Below are positions 44,703 to 57,067 of a DNA stretch of 64,000 bases, one piece after another. Made by a program: the position numbers and the translations under genes. Every line of letters starts with the position of its first letter. Position 1 is the first letter of the stretch. Origin of the DNA: Ancistrus triradiatus (Eukaryota > Chordata > Actinopteri > Siluriformes > Loricariidae); assembly GCA_025084515.1 (NCBI GenBank), contig JAJAGP010000422.1:124001-188000 (forward strand). Reading direction: 5' to 3'. The notes under the pieces were generated by a model. It saw only the letters and a list, made by a program, of their open reading frames with translations, was not told the DNA's origin and searched no databases.

Positions 44703-47598
44703 TTGCATATCGAACAGTATGTCAGATAAAACAAAATATGTGTGAGCTAATATTAGGTTCACATCTAGATGTCATCTAACCATGTCTAACCAAACTAACA
44801 TTAATTACTTTATACATAATTAGAGTCAAGTACTAGCACAAATGAGCCATCAATGGCCAAAATGCCAGCAACAACTCACCTGGAATTATTAACCTGTTTT
44901 ATGCCATTCCCTATTGATTTCTCTACCTGGACGTTTATTTCTGGCAATAAAAAACACCCTTGGTGAGGATTTACAGCTCCGAAAGCCTTGCCTGCCGGCC
45001 CTGCCATTATGAACACATGAAAGGGTAGCTAGAGCCCTGGTGCAGTCTGGGATATCGTTTAAATAGCGTAAAAATGGCCCACTCATTTCTACAGCCTTAG
45101 TGCAGGTGGGAACAATGGGTGTTATAATCCTGCTTGTAGCAGGTGGCACCATTTCAATTTTGTTATTAAACAAAATGGAGTAGACGATTTTCAGTTAGAC
45201 GTACTATATGATCTGGGTGTAATCCTTGAAAGAGGCAGTCACCTGGATGTAGGTTGGTTTGACCAGCTGATGATAGCATGTATTTATTTTTATTTTTTAT
45301 TTTTTAAATATTCTGTCACAATACTAAGTCTTGCTTGTTTTTAGAGAATGCTGTCATTGGGAAACACCTCTCTGTCTCTCACTCCTCTCATCTGAATTAC
45401 CTGCTGGGTCCGAACTCTTTTATGCTGTTGTTGTGACAGGTAGATTTATAAGGCTTGAAATTTGTACAAATCAGTTGTCATTCACTGCGAGCTGTCAGTG
45501 TGTCAGGCTGTCAGACCTGCTGTGTGGTAGGGAGGCTGGAGGAGGGGTGGAGGGTTGCGTGAAGTGGGCAACCACAGAGAAAGGAAAATGAGTTCAAACA
45601 GACCTGAAACGGAGCTCCATTCTTCGCTCTCCATGCCCCTGCGGAGCTGCCATTGATTTTCCTTGATGTTGAGCAACAGCGTGCCGAAACTGACATGCCT
45701 CCTCATTCGGTCTTTTTGGCTCTTGCTTATTGTCTTTTAAATGGCAGGAAATCATTTGAAGGAGAATACAGGGTCCTGTAGTTGTGTGTTGTGTGTCTGA
45801 ATGGTCAGAGGTGCATATTTCAGGGCTGTGTCGTCTATTGATGGAGCCGTGCTGTTGTGTTGATGGGCCCGGCTGTCTCTTTGACACTAAGGGACCAGCG
45901 TGAAACTCTTTGGAGAGGACAGCTCGGGCCAGGTGCATAACAGTCTGTGTACAGTCATTTTGCTTGTAATCAGTATATTATGGCTCCAGAAAATGTAGAC
46001 ACAAACTTCATGTATTTCCTCTCATACTTATTTCACCATGGAAAATCTTCTGCATGGCTGTCACAGAATAATTCTTAGAGCATAGACCATTTATCTTATT
46101 CAACAAGATTTAATAGTTAGTGGCATGTTTTTACTGAAGATTTACTGTACAGGTCTATGACTAGGGTCAATATTTTGAAAGCTTTAAATCCAACTGGATA
46201 GCGCTTGGCATTACAAAAACCTGTTGAATATTAATGTTTGAGTTAGCCAAGTTTGTGCTGTCGATGACTGATTAGCTGGTCCTTTGCATTTTTTTCACAT
46301 CGCCAGGTTTAAATCTACATGGGTAATTCTTGGACAGATTTTTGACATTAGTCACATTTGTTTGCAGTCATTCCTTTTGCAAGATCACCTCCTTTCTTCT
46401 TAGACCATTCTGCATTGCTATCGAAGGAACGTGACATGTATTGAGAGGTATTAGCCAAATTCTGTTTGAACGCTGTGTAATTTTTGGGATGAGGCCTTGA
46501 TTTCCTCACACATTCCTGGCACTCACACAATTCCTGCCTGGCAATCATCCAACCTCTCTGCTTCATACACATCTGGCTTGTTTTGCTTTGGCTTTAATTA
46601 GCCCTATGATTTCTTTTGGAGACAGTTTAACTGATCCATCATCTATGGGAGCATGGCGAAAAAAAGAAAGTGTGCCAAGGGATAGGCGGGGAGGTGACAC
46701 TTAAGAGTCGGCACCAAGAGGCAAAAAATTAATCAAAGATTTTCATATCGCCATGAGCAGCTGGCCGGCCTGGCCCAGGCACCTTTGAGCGGGAGGGGTC
46801 CGTAGAGAGAAGAGCATGATGCAGCCTGAGTTTGTCTTGCAAAAGTGCAGCTGTCCAAAACATGACAGCTACAGCATTAGCGAGGCCATTAAGAGGTGTA
46901 GAACATTTCCAGGGAAATGATTTGAAAAATGCCGGCTCCTGTGCAATATTAATTACAACAAACAAGTGCTGAAAACAAGTTGGAATTTGGCTTGTGAGGC
47001 GTATGACGTGTTATTTGGCTTGTTCTCTATTGTATGATCAGTGATTTTCACATCCTGGTTAAAGAAAAGGGTTATGATTGTGTAGGTGGCATTTCGAACA
47101 ATGGCGCAGTGTATTGACTTTTACTTTCAAATCCTGTTATTCAGTCTACAGACCTACCGTGTAGCTTTGATGTTAGAGCTACCTTGTTGATGTTGACCTA
47201 CTTAAACTTGTGGGTGCAAATAGGGAAAGCATTTTGCTAGGATTGGACCAAGACATGGATTTTCCTTGTTTACCAAGGGACGTCTCCACTGCTGGAATGC
47301 TTTGGTTTCCAAATAGCCCTCGTGTTTTGTTCAGCTTGCATTCATTTGCAAATTGTTGTTAATTGTCAGGAACTCATTTGCGCATGTTATGCAAATAGTT
47401 TGCAGCACATGGATGTTTTGGATCTTTCGCATCTCAATGCCTAGTTTGTTTATCCGCCACCAGTGGCTGTGGCTGGCTAGAGCTCCAAATTTTTATATAT
47501 ATACATACTAACAAAAAATGAATTTGCATTTCCAATAAATAAGTCTGATATGATTACTTCTTGTGTCAAAGTAATATTGTAAAAAATAAAATAATATC
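44703..47598. other. Mostly unique region, possible conserved non-coding blocks, with a POU-octamer cluster
   Basis: The blocks around 44880-45180, 45330-45950 and 46600-47000 have balanced composition and no repeat signature. No exon was recognised; the 94-codon minus frame at 44889-45173 and the 114-codon frame at 45594-45938 show no domain. Octamer-like motifs cluster at 47345-47397. Confidence 0.35.
47345..47397. promoter_or_regulatory. Cluster of octamer (POU-factor) motifs
   Basis: The palindromic ATTTGCAAAT (47345-47354), a near-octamer ATTTGCGC (47377-47384) and a perfect ATGCAAAT (47390-47397) lie within 53 bp, with a homeodomain-type TTAATT between them (47360-47365). Such clusters occur in developmental enhancers. 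Evidence is motif content only. Confidence 0.3.
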
Positions 47599-47793
47599 GG
47601 GACTGTGTTGGCCTAGCGGTTAAGGTACTGGACTCTGGACCAGAAGGTCCAGGGTTCAAATCCCACCTCTGCCAAGCTGCCACTGTTGGGTCCTTGAGCA
47701 AGACCCTTAACCCACAATTGCTTGGATTGTAAGACCGTATCAATTGTATTTCACTCTGGATAAGGGCGCCTGCTAAATGCTGTAAATGTAAAT
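47599..47793 (+). mobile_element. SINE family 2 copy
   Basis: The A-box TGGCCTAGCGG is at 47609-47619 and the B-box GGTTCAAATCC at 47653-47663. The conserved body follows, with a tail 'ggataagggcgcctgctaaa' ending in (tgtaaa)n. Both promoter boxes match the pol III consensus closely. No target duplication was read. Confidence 0.93.
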
Positions 47794-49773
47794 TGTACCT
47801 ATTATTAATGGAGGATTTAAAATTCTGATAAAATACTCAGGGATTAGCTTAGCTTGAGCCCTTGACCAACCAGAGACAGTCCAGATTGATGTGGGCATTT
47901 TTTAAGAGGGGGAAAAAGCTCTTCAAGTGGTGTGTGCCTGTTAAACTTAAACCTCCAGTCTGTATTTAGTCTTGTAATTGAGAGAGAAAAAGAGTTTGAT
48001 GATAGACAAGCATTTTAATGAGGTGATATGTGAATAAACCAACCTGCCTCTAGTTTTGCAGTTTATTTGATTTAATTCCATGAGCAATAAAAGCCATGGC
48101 AAAGCAATGCAAAGTGGCTCGGTAGTACAGAGGCATATTGTTTTCTGCCTGTGTGTTTTGCCTTGTTGGTAACTAGCATCTGCTGGCTGATAGGAAATTA
48201 ATTTGCAGTCCCCCCTTGTAAATCAGGCATGTAAAACAGAACCTGAACACCCCAACTAATTAGAATCAAAGGGGCTGAAATCCATAATTGTCTGCCTTCG
48301 CTTAAAATGGTTACTTTAATTGGTTGTAAATAAACTCTTGCTGTTTTTGTGAGCTGTAAACAGCTGAATGCTTCAATTAAGCAGAAATACAGCAATAATA
48401 TGGCGGGAGAAGGGTGCAGGAGAGCTACCGACATATGGAGGTGATCTGAGCTCACGGCGCACATCCACGCACTTTCTTTTCATAGAGTGCGTGAGAAGGG
48501 GGATAGATTTTGCCAGAGTAGTATAGTGACTCATAAATAAATAGTTACCTCTTCTCTACTAAAAGTTTTCATTAAAGAAATAAAATGGTCTGAGTTTTGT
48601 TATTGACACTGTGGGTTGCCTATGCAGGGAGAATGTGCTAAAATTTATCAGCATGCTTTTCTGCACCTAATAAATCATCTAAACAGGGGAGCCATATGGC
48701 AGATAAGACCTTGAGAACGGGGGCTTTAGCTGAGGAAGAGTCAAATCGAGTGAAATCAGCGCCATCACAGCCCGATTTCCTCTCATCCTCTCTCCCTCAG
48801 GGAGGGGGATATCTGCTTATTTTACACACCATTTTCTTGTTCACCTTATCACCTCTTTGTCACTTGTTTTCTTCTTTTTGGGAGGGGGAGAAGAAAGAGA
48901 GCTGAGACCAGAGAGCAAGAGAGAGAGAGGCAATTGTGGCGAGTGCCGGAGTAGGCAGAGATAAGGTAGAGAGAGGGAGAGGGTCCAGGGAGGTGCTCTG
49001 ACTGATGCAGAGGGATGATGTATGTAGCGGCTGTGTCCCCGCTCTCCTCTGGCCCTTTGTCATTAATCATGGCCATTAGCTTCCTTCTCTGCTGCCTTGT
49101 CTGCGGCAGCCTATCAAAATCTTTCCCTTTTTCCCTCACAGCCCACACCAGGAAGGTACTCACGCTCTTGCCTTGCTGTCAGACGCTTTCTTTTCTCTCT
49201 GTATCAGACAGGAATTCTAATATTCTAAATAGATAAAGCCAGGTAATATACAGAGTAATTTATTGCTGGAGCTCTGCTGAATGTTATTAAAGAGGGGGAA
49301 ATAGGTTGCCATATACTGACTTAAAAATGTTTCCAATTTAATAGGCACGGATAATCAATGTACAGTGTCATGCCTGTGTTTGTTTTTGTTTAATGAGTCA
49401 GTGAAGTGGCTGGGGGTATGGCCTTGGTGTTCCCATCCCTCAGTCACAGGAAGTTCTTGTTTTTAATAGAAGACTTGTTTATCTGACTTCCACCTACTCT
49501 TACCCAGGGATCTCGTGTAGCACATGCTAACATTGTTATACAGGTGCAAAGCTAACTAACAAGGCATGGTTTTTAAATAATACTTGCAATTGGATAAGTT
49601 AATAAGTATATTAATTATACATATGTTACCCAAAACAACTGGACCAGCAATTTGAATGTCCAAATTGCTAATATAACTACCTTCCAAAATGCTAATATTT
49701 TTATAGATAACAGACTAGCGTTTTTCACACAGTGGTCACAAGAAAAGAAATTTTATTGCACAATAAGATGACC
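47794..49773. other. Unique region, possible conserved non-coding blocks
   Basis: The stretches at about 48000-48480 and 48690-49200 are repeat-free with AG-rich parts (48885-48985). The frame at 49015-49236 looks hydrophobic but has no signal of a real exon. No gene was recognised. Confidence 0.35.
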
Positions 49774-49844
49774 TTAGGCACCCAGGACCGAACTGGGGAC
49801 CTCTGGAGTGGTGAGGCAATCGTGCTAACACCACCGTGCCGCCC
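49774..49844 (-). mobile_element. SINE family 1 head only
   Basis: The reverse complement reads 'gggcggcacggtggtgttagc' then 'gattgcctcaccactccagagg' and a B-box-like 'agttcggtcctgg'. The body is missing. Confidence 0.8.
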
Positions 49845-50132
49845 AAAACTCTTAATTAAATCATTAGAAATCTGCTAACACTTAGGAATATATGATTTAA
49901 TATAGGATTGATTTCATGTTTATTTAATTGATGTATGTGTAGCTAGAATTCATACATCACAACTATCCTTTCCACTACGGCCAAAACATAATATTCCTTT
50001 TAAGAGTATGATATAATTCAGTTTGGTCAAGTGTGTCATTCAGTGAGAACAATATCTATGTTGAATGTGAGAATAATATAGTATGACAATGTACATTGTT
50101 TACACTTTATATAAACAACATACCGGTAATTA
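49845..50132. other. Unassigned AT-rich DNA
   Basis: Nothing recognised. It ends in 'accggtaattaccg', which provided the TA target of the next element. Confidence 0.5.
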
Positions 50133-50695
50133 CCGTATTTTCCGGGCTATAAAGCGCACCGGATTATAAGACGGCATATCAACGATCGGCTGCTAACGGA
50201 TCTATTTTCATACATAAAGCGCACCGGGTTATAAAACGCATGAAATGAAACAAAACTCTTAAGTTCCGTCGGAAGCTCAGTTTTTGGTCTTTACCTGCCG
50301 CAGGGCGTCTTTCTTGCTTCCTCCCTCCACTTCCGTACCATTGATTCCTTAATGTTGAATTCTCTCACACAGCTGCTCTATGTCCATGTTGTACTGCGTG
50401 ACTGATAGCGTTGTGTGTTTGAAATCCGCTCGAAAAAAATGAATGATGAATGCACGTACCCTAATGCTGAAGCACATACCGTATTACTCCGCGATGCTGC
50501 GCACTACGGTTGCCGTAAGCTTCGTAACTTACCAAGGCCGTGCTAAAACATTTTGACAGATTTATGAGCGCCGTGTACCATCTACAATCGGTTCTAGGTC
50601 AGAAAGCACAACCACGCACCGCATTTTAAGGTGCACTGTCGATTTTTGAGAAAGTTAAAGGATTTTAAGTGCGCCTTATGGTCCGAAAAATACGG
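50133..50695 (-). mobile_element. pogo/Tigger-type MITE, copy 3 (563 bp)
   Basis: The termini 'ccgtattttccgggctataaagc' and 'gccttatggtccgaaaaatacgg' have TA flanks at 50131-50132 and 50696-50697. The subterminal 'ataaagcgcaccgg' occurs twice (about 50149-50162 and 50214-50227). The antisense helix-turn-helix frame is present (about 50300-50430) but broken by small insertions near 50367 and 50410. Confidence 0.93.
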
Positions 50696-53654
50696 TATAT
50701 CATTTTAATAATACATAGTAATATGCATTGAAGGAACTTAAAAACAAAAAAATAAGATTACTTTTGAGTTTTGAAAGATTGCATTCCCCATTTAATGCTT
50801 CACACTGGTTTGGTCCACTGCCTACCATCACCCGAACCCACACACGTTTTGTTTTATGCTGTTTCAATTGATACATTATACAGTATTATACATAGATAAG
50901 TTGTCCTACATTTCATGACATAATTGTGCGTCGCTTGTTTGTATTTCTTATACAGTATGTACTTATGACTGTACTTAAAGTAAGTTCTTGTAATGGTCAT
51001 GTAGGAGACTATGGGATTAGATGATTAATACATTTAATGACTACATATTTTATGACTACAGTGCAAATTTATACCGAGATCTTCATGAAGGTTCTCAATT
51101 AAGATTCTGTTAGATGAGATCACATCATTCTCATTCCTCAGGAATTTCAGAGATTTTTTTACTATTTATACTATGTTATGCCCTTGGTAACCACACACTG
51201 TAGTAAGAATAGATGTGTGGCTCACGTCGTTCCCATTTTCTTGGTTAATGAGAATAAACAACTGGCCGGCAGAGTGACCATCAGATATAATAGAGATATA
51301 TAGCAGCCAGGTGACTGTGAACCTCCCTTTGTGCCTCCCAGACTGACTGACATGTATACTAAAACATCATCAAGCATGGTCGGGACAACCACCTCACATT
51401 TGGCTGCTATTCCCTCTTTGTAACTTCTTTTCATGCATCATGCTTAGGTTGTGAAATTATTACCGGCTTTAATAAACTGTAATTATCAAGACAGAGCTTT
51501 TTCGAACACAGACTGAACCGTATTGATTTAAGCGGTGGATATTTTATTTACCTCCCAGGCACATTAATGAGATTGAATAAAGATGCAAGAGCAGGCATTA
51601 TACTGCAGTCCAGTCATTTTCCTCAGCCACTTCATTATGCCTAATTGAGAATGCAAGGTGGGAAAAGATATTGTATTCATTTGGCTATATTACACAATCA
51701 AATTATTTGTAGGTGTGTATGTGCTTTTTTTGTACTCGAACTTCCCTTATTTGCTGTAATGCCTATGATAAATGGCTAAACGTAGTAAACACCTTATTCA
51801 GCAGGTGTATAGGTTGAGGCTGATTTGAAAATGTGTGTTTTATTTTGTGGAGTGTGGAATCTGCACCCCAGAGAATTTATACAGGCAAGATCAGCACTTG
51901 TCTCAGCAAGCCCGAAGTGACTCTTGTTAGGGAAGCAGCACAAAGATGACTGATTTTGACAACACAATTTGCATGTTTGTAGGGAACAACCGGCGCTAGG
52001 CGCACTGATTTGGGCCGGATTAAGCTGTTTGTCTCCGTCACCAGATAACTATAGCAATCTATCAGCGCTCCAGGTTTTCCAATAACACATCTCTCTGCCC
52101 AGCCCAAGGGACTGGGAATTGATCTGGAATATAAAGAGCAAAATTGCTGCTGAAACTTCATAGAGGCACGCAATTACTGAATCATGCAGATGTCAGTAAT
52201 TCCATAAAACTGATATGTTGGTAATGAAAACATCTGACTGCTAAGATGGGACTGTGGATTTATGGCTGCATTAAGAGGGAAAGAGGCTGGGATGACAGGT
52301 TTGTAGCGTTGCTCCTGTTGTTTCACACGCTTAAAGGGCCAGATCAATTAGTGTCTGCAGCCCGACACTGCACCTCTGACAATGCTTTTATAGCAGCATG
52401 AAAAATGCATGCGTTTCCGAGGGAGATTTCGGAGCCATTAGGTGTCTACATATATGATTTCATGTGAGTGCACATTTACGATGATGTATTGCTAGCGTCA
52501 TGTTGCTCCCTGTCAGCAGTAAAACATGGCCTTTCTCATAGTGCCATAATAAAACCGTTCAGTCAGACCATAATGTTTGTGCTCAACTTTGACAATTAAA
52601 CTGACCAAAGATTAATCGGCTTTCAACCCTGTGTGTACTGAAAGAGTAAGACCAGAAACGCAATCATGCAAAATGTCCTCCATTAGTGTTCCAGGGCATA
52701 GAAGCATTATCCTCGGTCACAATGTCTACATCTGTAAGTACATTAGCAACTAAAGGGATCTGAGTGTAATTTGGATTTGCATCTAAAGTCATTTTACCAT
52801 AGCAGGTTTGCTTTAAAACGGGTAACAATTCATGTGTGCTACTTACCAATCCTTCGGTGATTAAAGGCTGAGCCTTTTTAATATATTTTTATAGTGATAG
52901 AATGAGCTCACTCACTAAGTGTTCCCTCACCCCTCTGTTCCTCCATTCTTCCCGTGATCCACTGCTGTCCCACTCATTTTCTTCTTTTTCTTAAACCATA
53001 CATCTAATTCTAATTAAACAGGCATTACATGCCCTTCTCTCTCCCTCTTTCTCTCCTCTCCTCTCCTGTGATGCTATCAGGCTCTGAAGGCTCTTATTAC
53101 AGTAATAAGTGTGAAGGGAATCTCAGTCTGGCAGATCATATGCAGTCACAGGCTGGATATGCAGAATTTGCATAACCTGTTAAGGAGATATGTGAGGGCC
53201 AGTGTGATTGAATTTCACTGCGCTGTGCTCTTAATTAATAATGCCGTGGATGTGACAGGCCTTTATCATGCGCTGTGGATTGGTGATGATGTGTGTGCCC
53301 GTATAGGCACAGGCAGGCACTAGCATTATGATGGCAATGGGCAGTGCTGTAATGAAGTAGTCACAGGGAGAGACTTAATCCACAAACAGGGCGGTTATTG
53401 GACAGCCATGTCGACTTGTTGAAGAAGTGGGATGGAAGGAGTAATGATCGCTGTGGAATTATTGATGTAGCAGAGTGAGCACCTACAGGCAGACCATTTG
53501 TAGTGCTGTGTGATACTGTCTTTAGACAAAAAATTAGTCACGTCTCCTCTTCACCGATCTTGTCTTGTCACATTTTGCTATGAAATTCAGCTAAAGTCTC
53601 TAGGTGCCTGTTTCAGCATTTCACTTCCTCTGAAACTGTGTAGGTATGTATGTA
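50696..53654. other. Unique region, possible conserved non-coding blocks
   Basis: From about 51210 to 53470 the sequence lacks transposon signatures and has a balanced, information-rich look (for example 51450-51660, 51870-52200, 52300-52480, 53090-53300). A CT-rich tract lies at 53038-53068. The frames at 51877-52173 and 53111-53323 have no recognised domain. Confidence 0.35.
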
Positions 53655-55224
53655 CAGTGGGGCAAAAAAGTCACTGTCAGTCACTGTTTGTGCAAGTTCT
53701 CAGATTTACAAAGATGGAGAGAGGTCTGTAATTTTCATCATAGCTACACTTCAACTATGAGAGACAAAATGAGAAAAAAAATCCAGGAAATCACATTGTA
53801 GGATTTTTAAAGAATTTAATTGTAAATTATGGTGGAAAATAAGTATTTGGTCAATAAATTTGGTTCAACTCAATACTTTGTAACATAACCTTTGTTGGCA
53901 ATGACAGAGGTCAAACATTTCTTGTAAGTCTTCACGAGGTGGGCACACACTGTAGCTGGTATTTTGGCCCATTCCTCCATGCAGATCTTTCTAGAGCAGT
54001 GATGTTTTGGGGGCAACACAGACTTTCAACTCCTTCCACAAATTTTCTATGGGGCTGAGGTCGGAAAGACTGGCTAGGCCACTCCAGGACCTTGAAATGC
54101 TTTTTACGGAGCCACTCCTTTGTTGCCCGAGCGGTGTGTGTTTGGGATCATTGTCATGCTGGAAGACCCAGCCACGTTCCATCTTCAATGCTCTCACTGA
54201 TGGAAGGAGGTTTTGGCTTAAAATGTCACAATACATGGCCCCATTCATTTCTTCACTTACCACGGATCAGTCTTCCTGTCCCCTTTGCAGAAAAAAAAAA
54301 CAGCCCCTTAGCATGATGTTTCCACCCCCCATGCTTCACAGTAGGTATGGTGCAACTCAGCATTCTTCTTCCTACAAACACAACAAGTTGAGTTTTTCAA
54401 AAAGTTCTACTTTGGTTTTCATCTGACCACATGATATTCTCCCAATCCTCTTCTGGATCATCCATATACTCTCTGGCAAACTTCAGACAGGCCTGGACAT
54501 GTACTGGCTTAAGCAGGGGGGCACGCCTGGCACTGCAGGATCTGAGTCCCTCTCGGCGTAGTGTGTTACTGATGGTAGCCTTTGTTACGTTGGTCCCAGC
54601 TCTCTGCAGGTGATTCATCAGGTCCCTCCGTGTAGTTCTGGGATTTTTGCTCACCATTCTCATGATCATTTTGACCCCCACGGGATGAGATCTTGTGTGG
54701 AGCCCCAGATCGAAAGAGATTATCAATGGTCTTGTATGTCCTTCCATTTTCTTACAATTACTCCCACAGTTGATTTATTCACAATCAACCTGCTTGCCTA
54801 TTGTAGATTCACTCTTCCCAGCCTGCTGCAGGTCTACAATTTTCTTCCTGGTGTTCCTTCAACAGCTCTTTGGTCTTGGCCATGGTTGAGTTTGGAGTCT
54901 GACTGTTTGAGGCTGTGGACAGGTGACTTTTATACAGATAAATAGGTCAAAACAGGTGCCATTAATACAGGTAACGAGTGGAGGACAGAAGAGCTTCTTA
55001 AAGAAGAAGTCACAGCTCTGTAAGAGCCAGAAATCTTGTTTGTTTGTGGGTGACCAAATACTTATTTTCCACCATGATTTCCAATTGAATTCTTTAAAAA
55101 TCCTACAATGTGATTTCCTGGATTTTTTTTCTCATTTTGTCTCTCATAGTTGAAGTGTACCTATGATGAAAGTAAGAGAACTTGCACAATCAGTGGCTGA
55201 CTAAATACCTTTTTGCCCCCACTG
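53655..55224 (-). mobile_element. Tc1-like transposon, family A, near full length (1,570 bp), inactive
   Basis: The left terminus 'cagtggggcaaaaaag' at 53655 has TA at 53653-53654. The right terminus 'tttttgcccccactg' ends at 55224, but the flanking TA is changed to TG. The orientation matches the other three orientable family A copies. Small indels occur throughout. Confidence 0.95.
53870..54883 (-). pseudogene. Tc1 transposase pseudogene, family A
   Basis: The start codon complement is at 54881-54883 and the natural stop at 53870-53872. The piece 54397-54747 contains R-M-V-S-K-N-P-R-T-T-R-R-D-L, the second helix-turn-helix (V-T-K-A-T-I-S-N-T-L) and the first catalytic D in W-S-D-E (about 54418-54429). 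The piece 53991-54263 has Q-H-D-N-D-P-K-H with the second D (about 54135-54161) and P-I-E-N-L-W with the third acidic residue. The pieces are in different frames. All three catalytic residues survive, so it is broken by frameshifts and indels rather than active-site loss. Confidence 0.92.
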
Positions 55225-56852
55225 TGTATGTGTGTGTGTACTATCTCTGTCAGTACTGCTCTATACATATTCTGTCCAAACTTCCATACCTAGATCTAGC
55301 TTTATATTGGTTTTGTGCAAGTGTGCAACCTATTGACATAGAACAGTTATATGCTGCTGTTGGTGGCTAAGCTACATTTTTACCTGGAATGTTTAAACAC
55401 ATTAAGGGTAAGCAAGTTTTTTTCCCCCCCACATTTTTTTACCCACATGAAGTCAGGAGCATATTTTTATTGTACATGATGGGTGAAATCCCTAAATTCA
55501 GCCTCCATGCTTTCCTCAAAAATATGTGGCAACTTTTCCAGGATAATTGGCCATTCTTTTGTCATTTTAAGGCCAGAGGCTGTGGCTTTGAGTACTGCTT
55601 TGGCTCAAGGTTACCTCCAGAGGCAAACTATGTATGCAAAACATAGCCCTCTTCTTTAATGCGCTGGCTCCATATGCCCGGGAATGTGTGTATGGTTGTG
55701 CCGCCAGCTGCTGCAGCTATTCTACCTCTCTGCCGTCCCTGTCCTTTTGGCCTCTCTCTTTTTTACTGCCAAATTAGGTAGCCGTAATTGCCAATTATGT
55801 TGATTCTTTTATGATATGGACTCTGCTCTAGACTGGACTAAACAGAGAATATTTCATGTACACGCAGATGGTTTGAGACATTTGGACCGGAAATGACACA
55901 GCAATTTGCCAAATGACATTGTAGAAACAAGTCTACACGGAGCACAAAGGTTACTGAGATGACATGCCTTTTTAGAAGGGCACAAGAGAGTGTTTCATGG
56001 TCTAAAATAGTACAAATTGTTTAAGTGACTTTTACTCTGTGTTACGTTTTTATTTTTGGCTCCATTTTCTGTGCTGTCCTCCAAGCTCAATCTCAATGAC
56101 CTTCAATTTTTAACGCCACAGATCTACATATGGTCAAATGCTGGCTGTATTGACTATTTTATCAGCCTTCATTTTGATATCATAACAAAGCTGACGTTTC
56201 ATTGTTTTTAAGTCCTGTGTTAGCTAGGGAACACCTGTATTTCAGATTACACAACTGTGTTTTTTGTTTGTTTATTTATTGTGTATTTTTTGTGTTTAAC
56301 TTCCGGATCAGCATCACTGGCCCTCATGACAGGAGCAAGGTTATAATGATACTCTTGAGTGACCAGTTAGCATAACTGGAAGCCTTTAAAACTGTGTCAA
56401 ATGAATTCTTGCTCTTATGTTACTGCTATAATGTTGTCAAGAGCAATTACTATAGCTGTAACCGCCGACTTCTATGTTAGTATTGGATGTACTGTGTGAA
56501 TATCACATGTACAATATAAGTGTACTTTGTGGGTACACAATGATTGCTGTAAGCCAGTTTGGTGCAGTTTGTCTGACCACTATCTGTCCATCAATGGAAA
56601 AAGACACAGCACCAAAACGGATAAGATATTGTAGATATTTGGTCGTTTGACCATTCTCAGTGCTGTACTGCTGTGACATTGGTGTGGTAGTGTTTTGTTT
56701 CCTCTTTTTACCTCTCAGTTTCCAACCATGACTCTTCTTAACCTCACAGCAACTTTGTAGTGTTTAGTTGAGGGTTAAGTATTTAAGTATGCAGCCTTGA
56801 ACTAAATCACATTACGATATGAGATATTTTTATTTTACATAATGTTTGTAAA
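55225..56852. other. Mostly unique DNA
   Basis: The block at about 55490-55960 is repeat-free and could be conserved. No gene was recognised. The 85-codon frame at 55389-55646 starts in a T/C-rich tract and shows no domain. Confidence 0.4.
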
Positions 56853-56985
56853 GGGCAGCACGGTGGTGTATTGGTTGGCACTGTTGCCTCACAGCTCCAG
56901 AGACCCACGTCCAAATAGAATTTGCATGTTCTCCCTGTGTCTACATGGATTTCCACGCGGTACCCCGGTTTCCTCCCACATTCCA
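56853..56985 (+). mobile_element. SINE family 1, 3'-truncated
   Basis: 'gggcagcacggtggtgtatt' head, 'gcactgttgcctcacagctcc', then 'gaatttgcatgttctccctg' and 'ccggtttcctcccacattcc', after which the match stops. Confidence 0.85.
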
Positions 56986-57067
56986 CTTAAGCAACATGTG
57001 AACATATTACTATAATTACTATACTGTACATATTACTATACTATGAACATATCAATTATAGTACTAT

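Noticed and set aside
49015..49236. 73-codon hydrophobic frame that could be a signal peptide exon
   Set aside because: The hydrophobicity follows from a C/T-rich tract; no downstream coding continuation or donor site was convincing.
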